Origin: Anaerolineae bacterium
GTDB lineage: Bacteria; Chloroflexota; Anaerolineae; 4572-78; J111
DNA length: 12,106 bases
Assembly: GCA_020433835.1 (NCBI GenBank)
Contig: JAGRBY010000174.1
Coordinates: 1 to 12,106, forward strand
Direction: 5' to 3'
The notes below the pieces were generated by a model. That model was given only the letters and a program-made list of their open reading frames with translations. It was not told the DNA's origin and did no database searches. Both the position numbers and the translations under genes were made by a program. How positions within the stretch are numbered: the stretch's first letter is position 1; each line of letters begins with the position of its first letter. Shown here piece after piece: positions 6,665 to 12,106 of this stretch.

Positions 6665-7543
6665 ATGAGCCAAAAAATAGCGGTTGCCCTTATTCACGGT
6701 GTAGGCAACCAAGGTCCTGAGTTTGCCGATATCATGACATCCGAACTCTATGAAGCCTTTGCTGATCTTTTGCCGGCCGGTGATAAATCCGTCCACGATA
6801 AATTGACCATCAGGCCCGTCTACTGGGCCGATATTTTAGCCCGCAAACAAAGAGTGTTGTGGAACATTCTTAGGCACGAAGACGGCTTAGGGTTAAACAC
6901 CCTCCGCAACTTTATGATGAATTTTGTGGGCGATGCTACCGCCTACCAACCTGGCCGAAATCGCCGCGAAATATATGAACGCATTCATACACGTCTGGCG
7001 ACCGTACTCCACGAACTGGCCGATGAAGCCGGCCCCGAAGCACCGTTATGCATCATCGCTCACAGTTTAGGAACCGTTATTGCTCATAACTTTTTCTTCG
7101 ATGTTGGTGAAATTTTATGCGAAACACCGGAGCAGATCAGTAGCCTTTCTCTATGCGAAACTGGTCGAACTTTGGCCTTGTTTTATACAATGGGCAGCCC
7201 CTTGGCGCTTTGGAGCATGCGTTACGATAACTATATTCCTATCCCCTTTCCCGGTTCTGCTCTAGCAGAGCTTTACCCCGCTCTAAAACCCCAGTGGATA
7301 AACTACTATGATAAAGATGATGTAATCGCGTATCCGATTCGCGCTATTAGCCGAGGACATTTCGAACTGTCGAAACAAGGGCTGTTGAAAGATGTACAAG
7401 TCAATGTGGGCAATCTATTTCGCAGTTGGAATCCGCTATCGCATATGGAGTATTGGCAAGATAAAGATGTTGTTGAACCCGTAGCTAAATCCCTGTTCGA
7501 TGCCTGGCAGGCAGCCAACCTTTCAACCGACAGCAAATCGTAA
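6665..7543 (+). CDS. Alpha/beta-hydrolase fold protein, probable lipase/esterase-like
   Basis: The product is a 292-residue cytoplasmic protein without a signal peptide. It has the marks of an alpha/beta hydrolase: a first strand ending in HGVGNQG (11-17, oxyanion loop), the nucleophile elbow AHSLGT with Ser134, a candidate acidic residue in YYDKDDVIAYP (Asp216, Asp218 or Asp219), and a late His260 in LSHMEYW. The HGVGNQ start and the phrase W.NYYDKDDVIAYP are typical of uncharacterised bacterial lipase-like hydrolases. The natural substrate cannot be read from the sequence. The ATG at 6665 is chosen over the in-frame TTG at 6650 because AGGAG (6656-6660) stands 4 bases before it and would otherwise lie inside the gene. 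It starts 33 bp after the histidine-kinase-like gene and is probably cotranscribed with it. Confidence 0.85.
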   Translation: MSQKIAVALIHGVGNQGPEFADIMTSELYEAFADLLPAGDKSVHDKLTIRPVYWADILARKQRVLWNILRHEDGLGLNTLRNFMMNFVGDATAYQPGRNRREIYERIHTRLATVLHELADEAGPEAPLCIIAHSLGTVIAHNFFFDVGEILCETPEQISSLSLCETGRTLALFYTMGSPLALWSMRYDNYIPIPFPGSALAELYPALKPQWINYYDKDDVIAYPIRAISRGHFELSKQGLLKDVQVNVGNLFRSWNPLSHMEYWQDKDVVEPVAKSLFDAWQAANLSTDSKS

Positions 7544-7566
7544 AGCGCTTATTCTGTGAGAAACCT

Positions 7567-8367
7567 ATGAGCGACACCCAACAATGGACCGAGGCTGACT
7601 CGTATCTTTACCAACAACTGGCCAATATCGCCGTCCCGGCCCGAGCCGAGCAAATGGCAGCCTTGCTAACGCTCATTCCTTTTGGCCCTGATGAAGCCTT
7701 TCACGTCGTTGAAATTGGTTCCGGCCAGGGGCTTTTGTCAGCAGCCCTGCTCACCTGTTATCCTAACGCGACGGTGACCGCCCTCGATGGCTCAGCCGCT
7801 ATGCGAGAGGCAACGGCCAAAAACGTTAGCCCTTTTAAGCCGCGCGGTCAAGTAGTTGCCTTCGACTTATTTGCGATGGGGTGGCACGCGCAGCTTGAAG
7901 AGGCCGATGTCGTTGTCTCATCGCTCTGTTTGCACCATCTTGATGACCGGGCCAAACGACAGTTATTCGCCACAATATCGTGCCACCTAACCAAAAGAGG
8001 GGTACTGCTCATCGCCGATCTCGTTGCGCCGCAAACACTCGAAGCTACAGAACTTTTTGCCGCTACATGGGATCACGCCACCCAAGCTCGAGCCACCACC
8101 GTTGCCCACGCTCCCGAACTTTTCGATATCTTCCAGCAAGAACAGTGGAATTACTACCGCTACCCCGATCCAATGGATCGACCATCGTCATTATTTGAGC
8201 AGCTCCTCTGGCTCAAAGAGGCCGGTTTTATGGTGGTCGATTGCTTTTGGATGCAAGCCGGTCATGCCATTTATGGCGGCTACAAAACGCTCAATCGCGC
8301 TACAACAGCCAAATTAACCTTTGACACGGCTTTATCCACCGCCCAGAACATTTTAAGAAGCCAATAA
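7567..8367 (+). CDS. Class I SAM-dependent methyltransferase, substrate unknown
   Basis: The product is a 266-residue Rossmann-fold methyltransferase that would transfer a methyl group from S-adenosylmethionine. Motif I is VVEIGSGQG (47-55); the acidic ribose contact is Asp74 at the end of strand 2 (VTALDGS); the third-strand Asp100 precedes the strand-4 region ADVVVSSLCLHHLDD (113-127), a common methyltransferase phrase. After RGVLLIADLV (144-153) comes a C-terminal part with LKEAGFMVVDCFWMQAGHAIYGGYK (216-240 in outline), as in small-molecule and tRNA-wobble (CmoA-like) methyltransferases. The match is too loose to name a substrate. The ATG at 7567 is 23 bp after the hydrolase stop, so the two are likely cotranscribed. 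The ribosome site is only GAGA. The terminator hairpin begins 2 bases after its stop. Confidence 0.87.
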   Translation: MSDTQQWTEADSYLYQQLANIAVPARAEQMAALLTLIPFGPDEAFHVVEIGSGQGLLSAALLTCYPNATVTALDGSAAMREATAKNVSPFKPRGQVVAFDLFAMGWHAQLEEADVVVSSLCLHHLDDRAKRQLFATISCHLTKRGVLLIADLVAPQTLEATELFAATWDHATQARATTVAHAPELFDIFQQEQWNYYRYPDPMDRPSSLFEQLLWLKEAGFMVVDCFWMQAGHAIYGGYKTLNRATTAKLTFDTALSTAQNILRSQ

Positions 8368-8369
8368 AA

Positions 8370-8400
8370 AAGGCGAACGTTTGTGAGAAACGTTCGCCTT
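8370..8400. terminator. Bidirectional intrinsic terminator, 13-bp perfect stem
   Basis: The arms at 8370-8382 and 8388-8400 are perfectly complementary around a 5-base loop GTGAG. On the minus strand the stem runs into six T residues (complement of 8371-8366), a good U-tract that ends the CBS/ABC operon 37 bases after its last stop. On the plus strand only TT followed by a mixed sequence comes after, so termination of the methyltransferase operon is probably less efficient. The A-run that makes the minus-strand U-tract includes the stop codon of the methyltransferase gene. Confidence 0.88.
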
Positions 8401-8437
8401 CTACCTAATTCAAATTACGAGCACCTACAAATGGTAG

Positions 8438-9103
8438 TTATGACTCTTCGAGAATATCCACAATCTCCTGCTCAGGAACCTGACTAAGTATTTGCCGCAC
8501 CTGCTCAACCGTAACCTCCGGAATTTTAACGACGATATCATAGTAACCGGGTTGGCGTGGTGTGGGGAAACTGCCGATGCCCATAACCCCCAGATCATTT
8601 TGAGCCAAAGCCGATGTCAGCGCCGCAAACTGCCCCTTCTTGTTTGGCATGCGCATGGTCACGCGCACACCCTTAGTCGGCAAACCAAGCATCTCCTGCA
8701 AACTACGGAGCAGATCAATTTCTGACAGAATTCCAACCACTACCCTGTCATCGTCAACTACGGGCAAACAACCAATTTTATGTTCCGTCATGATACGGGC
8801 AGCTTGTTCAACCGTCTTATCGAGGTTTATGGTATACACTTGCCCCTCTTTGGCGCTAAGCATAATCTTTTGAACGGTCAGGTTCGACAGATAGCGCGTA
8901 ATTTCCCACACGCTTAAACTGACCATCGTGTCTGGTTTCATGGCAAAACGCTGGTTTGTTACCAGCCCGACCAATTTTTTGCCGTCACCCACAACCGGCA
9001 GGTGTCGAACCAAATTTTCCGTCATAATATGTTGGGCCTCAGCAGCCGACATCTCCGGCGGCACCATAATGGGGTGCCGCGTCATAACATCTTTTACGAG
9101 CAT
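8438..9103 (-). CDS. Two-CBS-domain plus ACT-domain protein (AcuB-like)
   Basis: The product is a 221-residue cytoplasmic regulatory protein. Residues about 1-55 and 77-135 are paired CBS motifs (DVMTRHPIMVPPEMSAAEA; and EQAARIMTEHKIGCLPVVDD with the strand GILSEIDLL). Such a Bateman module usually binds an adenine nucleotide. Residues about 145-220 resemble an ACT domain (VRVTMRMPNKKGQFAALTSAL), which commonly binds amino acids. The same order is found in AcuB-type proteins, whose exact function is poorly known. The ATG at 9103 lies 2 bases after the TAA of the ABC ATPase gene, so the two are probably translationally coupled; a GAGAGGG element about 11 bases upstream lies inside the ATPase gene end. 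The context suggests a ligand- or energy-sensing link to the importer (inference). It is the last gene of its operon and is followed by the terminator at 8370-8400. Confidence 0.9.
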   Translation of the reverse strand: MLVKDVMTRHPIMVPPEMSAAEAQHIMTENLVRHLPVVGDGKKLVGLVTNQRFAMKPDTMVSLSVWEITRYLSNLTVQKIMLSAKEGQVYTINLDKTVEQAARIMTEHKIGCLPVVDDDRVVVGILSEIDLLRSLQEMLGLPTKGVRVTMRMPNKKGQFAALTSALAQNDLGVMGIGSFPTPRQPGYYDIVVKIPEVTVEQVRQILSQVPEQEIVDILEES

Positions 9104-9105
9104 AA

Positions 9106-11220
9106 TTACACAGCCCTCTCTTTCGTTTGAATGACCGGCTCAAAGGTGAGCAAGGTTTCTCTGGGAATGTGGCAGAAAATCCGGTGACCGCGTTCATCCT
9201 CTTGCCATGGCGGAGTTTCTGTTTCGCAAATTTTGCCGCCGTCAGGCAGGAGATGTCGACGCGGGCAGCGGGTGTTAAAGCGGCAGCCCTGTGGCGGGCT
9301 GATGGCACTGGGTACGGTTCCCTCCAGGCGAATACGCTTCTGTTTGGCCGACGGATCAGGAATAGGCACAGCCGAGAGCAGCGCTTCGGTGTAAGGGTGG
9401 TATGGCAGCGCATAAATGGCATCCGCCGGACCGATCTCCATAATTTGGCCCAAATACATCACCGCGACGTAATCAGAGAAGAAGCGCACCACGCTCAAAT
9501 CGTGAGCGATGAAAATCATGGTGGTGCCATATTCGGCCTGCACCTCCAGCAGTAGGTTGAGCACGGCAGCCTGCACCGACACATCCAGCGCGCTCACCGG
9601 CTCATCGCATAACACCAAATCGGGCCGGCTGGCCAGAGCGCGAGCAATGCCGACCCGCTGCTTTTCACCGCCGCTGAGCTGGCGCGGCAGACGGTCGTAA
9701 TAGTTCGCTCCCAAACGCATCAAATTCAGCAGTTTGATAACCTCATTACGTACCTCGCTTTTGGGAACGGTTCCAAAACGAAGCATGGGCCGGCCAATCT
9801 GCTGCCCAACTGTGTAGGAAGGATTCATGGTCGAGTCGGGGTTTTGAAAAACCATTTGCAGCTCTTGAATGAGCTTCTCGGTGCGTGTTGTTAAGTCGCC
9901 GGTGATATCTAAGCCCAAGAATTCGGCCTTACCCGACGTGCTGTCTTCTAGACCGATAATGGTCTTAATCAAAGTACTTTTGCCACAGCCCGACTCGCCG
10001 ACAATGCCCAGTGTTTTTCCTTTTGGCACATTAAAACTGGCATTTTCGACTGCCTTCACATAGCGCGGTTCGCCCATACCGAACACATCTTTCAGTGAAC
10101 TGCCCTGCACTTCATAGTATTTTTTGAGATCCTTAACTTCAATGATGTACTCTTCTTTATCCCCATTCTGTTTGATAGAAGGCGGTAAAATATCATCCGA
10201 CGGTCGCCATTTCGATGGGTCGATCTCTTCGGCAAAGTGGCAGCGGACTTCGACACCGTTGGAGAGTTTCCGTAGTTCGGGGCGCTCTTCCCGACAGCGA
10301 TCGCGGAAATAATCGCAGCGCGGTCCATACACACAGCCGGGCGGGCGGTTGTTGGGCGGCGGCACCCGGCCACGGATGGGATAAAGCATGCTGCTGGCTT
10401 TATCGGAGCCGAGCTTGGGGACGCAGCGAATTAAGCCTTGCGTATAAGGATGCTGTGGGTTTTTGTAAATATCTTCCGTCGTCGCCACTTCAACCATCTC
10501 ACCGGCATACATGACGCCCACCTTGTTGCACACGCGCGCTACCACACCCAAGTTGTGGCTAATAAACAAAATGCCGGTGTCAAAATCGCGGCGCAGTTCA
10601 GCGATAAGGTCAAGCACGGCGGCTTCAACCGTTACGTCAAGCGCGGTGGTCGGCTCATCCATAATCAACAGAGCCGGATTGTTGAGCAGCGCCATGGCGA
10701 TAACTACCCGCTGCTGCTGCCCCCCAGAGATTTGATGAGGAAAACGATGCATCACGTTGGCGGCATCGGGCATGTAAACCCGTTCCAACATCGAGATACA
10801 CCGTTTTTCAGCCTCTTTGTCATCTAAGCCACGATGGACGGTTAACACCTCTTTCATTTGGTCGCCCAGCCGCATCGAAGGGTTAAGTGCCTGCATCGGG
10901 TCTTGGTAGACCATGGCAATCTGGTCACCGCGCAACCGCCGTAGCTCTTCACCGCTGCGACCGACCAACTCCTGGCCTAAAAATTTGATACCACCCCGTT
11001 TAACGTAGCCGTTGGCTCCTAAAAAGTTAAGAATAGCCCACGTTACCGTGCTTTTACCACAACCGGACTCACCCACAATGCCGTGGGCTTCGCCGCGCTG
11101 AATTTCAAAGGTGACATCCTGTACGGCCTCGATTTCACCGCCGCGAATTTTGTAGGCAACGGCTAAATCTTCAACGCTTAAAACAGGGCCTCCCGGTATC
11201 TTTCCATTCGTTCTGGTCAT
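9106..11220 (-). CDS. Fused double ATPase of a peptide/nickel ABC importer (DppD-DppF-like)
   Basis: One 704-residue protein contains two ATP-binding cassettes that in many bacteria are separate DppD/OppD and DppF/OppF proteins. Cassette 1: Walker A GESGCGKST (50-58), signature ISGGQQQR (164-171), Walker B LLIMDEP (184-190), switch His222. Cassette 2: Walker A GESGCGKST (408-416), signature LSGGEKQR (515-522), Walker B LVLCDEP (535-541), switch His573. Both look catalytically complete. Each is followed by the oligopeptide-transporter C-terminal region, and each holds four cysteines: Cys296, 302, 309, 327, and Cys646, 652, 665, 683. The first and last spacings are identical (5 and 17). A related cluster in a mycobacterial OppD has been reported to bind an iron-sulfur centre. 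The ATG at 11220 has AGGGG in the 10-bp gap after the permease stop. It powers import with the DppC-like permease just upstream. Confidence 0.95.
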   Translation of the reverse strand: MTRTNGKIPGGPVLSVEDLAVAYKIRGGEIEAVQDVTFEIQRGEAHGIVGESGCGKSTVTWAILNFLGANGYVKRGGIKFLGQELVGRSGEELRRLRGDQIAMVYQDPMQALNPSMRLGDQMKEVLTVHRGLDDKEAEKRCISMLERVYMPDAANVMHRFPHQISGGQQQRVVIAMALLNNPALLIMDEPTTALDVTVEAAVLDLIAELRRDFDTGILFISHNLGVVARVCNKVGVMYAGEMVEVATTEDIYKNPQHPYTQGLIRCVPKLGSDKASSMLYPIRGRVPPPNNRPPGCVYGPRCDYFRDRCREERPELRKLSNGVEVRCHFAEEIDPSKWRPSDDILPPSIKQNGDKEEYIIEVKDLKKYYEVQGSSLKDVFGMGEPRYVKAVENASFNVPKGKTLGIVGESGCGKSTLIKTIIGLEDSTSGKAEFLGLDITGDLTTRTEKLIQELQMVFQNPDSTMNPSYTVGQQIGRPMLRFGTVPKSEVRNEVIKLLNLMRLGANYYDRLPRQLSGGEKQRVGIARALASRPDLVLCDEPVSALDVSVQAAVLNLLLEVQAEYGTTMIFIAHDLSVVRFFSDYVAVMYLGQIMEIGPADAIYALPYHPYTEALLSAVPIPDPSAKQKRIRLEGTVPSAISPPQGCRFNTRCPRRHLLPDGGKICETETPPWQEDERGHRIFCHIPRETLLTFEPVIQTKERAV

Positions 11221-11230
11221 AACATCCCCT

Positions 11231-12097
11231 TTACTTTTGATAACGTGTTAGCTCTTCGCGCAAACCATCGGCAAATAAATTTAGCCCAATAACCAGCGAG
11301 GCAATGGCAACCGATGGCCAAATAACGGCCCATTGATTCGAAAAAATACTCTTGCGAGCCTCATTGACCATATTCCCCCAGTCGGGATCGGGTGGCGGCA
11401 GGCCGATGCCCAAGAAACCGAGCGTACCGATGGCAAAGATGGCGTAACCCACCCGCAGCATCGAATCGACCAGCAGCGGCCCCCGCGCATTCGGCAGAAT
11501 CTCGACAAACATAATGTACCACGCACTTTCGCCGCGCGTCTCGGCAGCCCGAATATAATCGCGGGTTTTAATATCGAGGGTCAAGCTGCGCACCAACCGG
11601 GCGACCCCCGGCGCACCCGTAACCGTAATAGCCAGGATAACGACCAAATCGCCCTGTCCCAAAGCGGCAATGACCACCAGATAAAGGACGATGACCGGAA
11701 AGGCGATGAGGGCATCGAGGAACTGCATTGTCACCTGGTCCCACCAGCCGCCGCGATAACCGGCGTTAAGACCCAAAAACGATCCCACCAACACCGAGCC
11801 GATAACGCCCCAAATGGCGACACCAACGGGAAAAACCAATCCCCCCCAGGGCAGCCGGGTTTTAAGCAAAATAACCTGGGTACCCACCATCAAACGCGAG
11901 AGAAGGTCGCGGCCCAGATGGTCGGTGCCTAACCAGTTGGTGCTGTTGGGCGGCAGGTTTTGGGTAAATTCTGAGGCGTTGGGGGGATAGGGTGTCCAAA
12001 CGATCGAAATAAGCCCTAAAAGAACCCAAAAAAGAACCAGTCCCATCCCCACGGTGGCAATACGCGACTCGAATACAATCGAGATGCTTTTCCACAT
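11231..12097 (-). CDS. DppC/OppC-like inner-membrane permease of the peptide/nickel ABC importer
   Basis: The product is a 288-residue membrane protein that forms half of the transport channel. It has the family's N-terminal helix (about 13-34), the linker motif NWLGTDHLGRDLLSRL (54-69), the region GYRGGWWDQ (113-121) and the cytoplasmic coupling loop RAAETRGESAW...ILPN (183-203, EAA-type with Gly189), which docks on the ATPase. The last part, WGNMVNEARKSI and NLFADGLRE, is typical of DppC. The stretch between residues 73 and 113 looks longer than usual for the family, with an added LLKTRLPWGG-type segment. The frame is open to the window edge (codons WEK before the ATG). The ATG at 12097 has GGGA nearby, but a start further upstream cannot be excluded. 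A DppB-like partner is expected beyond 12106. Confidence 0.88.
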   Translation of the reverse strand: MWKSISIVFESRIATVGMGLVLFWVLLGLISIVWTPYPPNASEFTQNLPPNSTNWLGTDHLGRDLLSRLMVGTQVILLKTRLPWGGLVFPVGVAIWGVIGSVLVGSFLGLNAGYRGGWWDQVTMQFLDALIAFPVIVLYLVVIAALGQGDLVVILAITVTGAPGVARLVRSLTLDIKTRDYIRAAETRGESAWYIMFVEILPNARGPLLVDSMLRVGYAIFAIGTLGFLGIGLPPPDPDWGNMVNEARKSIFSNQWAVIWPSVAIASLVIGLNLFADGLREELTRYQK

Positions 12098-12106
12098 TTT
12101 TTCCCA

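Noticed and set aside
11333..11932. A 199-codon open frame on the plus strand, opposite the permease gene
   Set aside because: It lies wholly inside a clear DppC-like gene on the other strand, shows no family motifs and is rich in Gln, Asn and His as expected from reverse reading of a membrane protein gene.
1..12106. CRISPR arrays, tRNA genes, insertion sequences, attachment sites
   Set aside because: No regularly spaced direct repeats, no cloverleaf-like sequence, no transposase or integrase motifs were seen on either strand.

Overview
The window looks like a piece of a Chloroflexota (Anaerolineae-type) chromosome. This is an inference from protein style. The signs are Thr/Pro-rich linkers on exported proteins, an FHA domain fused to a winged helix, a Hanks-type Ser/Thr kinase with a C-terminal membrane anchor, histidine-kinase H-box wording of the LDAFAHT type, and a fused two-ATPase peptide ABC protein. 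There are no tRNAs, rRNAs, CRISPR arrays, insertion sequences or phage genes. The region is gene-dense, with no gene-free stretch over 300 bases.

Left part (1-2786): the 3' end of a glycoside hydrolase family 3 protein (plus strand) carries an Ig-like domain, a Thr/Pro linker and three membrane helices. It meets, tail to tail with a 2-bp gap, a membrane-anchored Ser/Thr protein kinase (minus strand). The kinase is divergent from an FHA plus winged-helix DNA-binding protein. The 89-bp space between them holds a kinase promoter with a perfect TTGACA and a nested dyad. Together they look like a compact phospho-Ser/Thr signalling module.

Middle part (2808-8400): a lipoprotein of solute-binding protein family 5 has its own promoter. 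After a 187-bp gap comes a well-formed promoter and a probable three-gene operon: a receiver-GAF-histidine-kinase-like protein, an alpha/beta hydrolase and a class I SAM methyltransferase. The kinase-like protein has Tyr where the phosphoacceptor His should be. A perfect 13-bp-stem hairpin ends the operon and also serves as the intrinsic terminator of the opposing operon.

Right part (8438-12106, minus strand): the tail of a peptide/nickel-type (Dpp/Opp) ABC importer operon. In order of transcription it encodes a DppC-like permease, a 704-residue fusion of two DppD/DppF-like ATPases with two matching four-cysteine clusters, and a two-CBS plus ACT protein (AcuB-like) that starts 2 bp after the ATPase stop. 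The partner permease (DppB-like) and the operon promoter would lie beyond position 12106. The family 5 lipoprotein at 2884-4662 could feed this importer, but nothing in the sequence proves it.

The best candidates for something new are the degenerate histidine kinase, the kinase/FHA-regulator pair with its dyad, and the CBS-ACT protein coupled to the importer.
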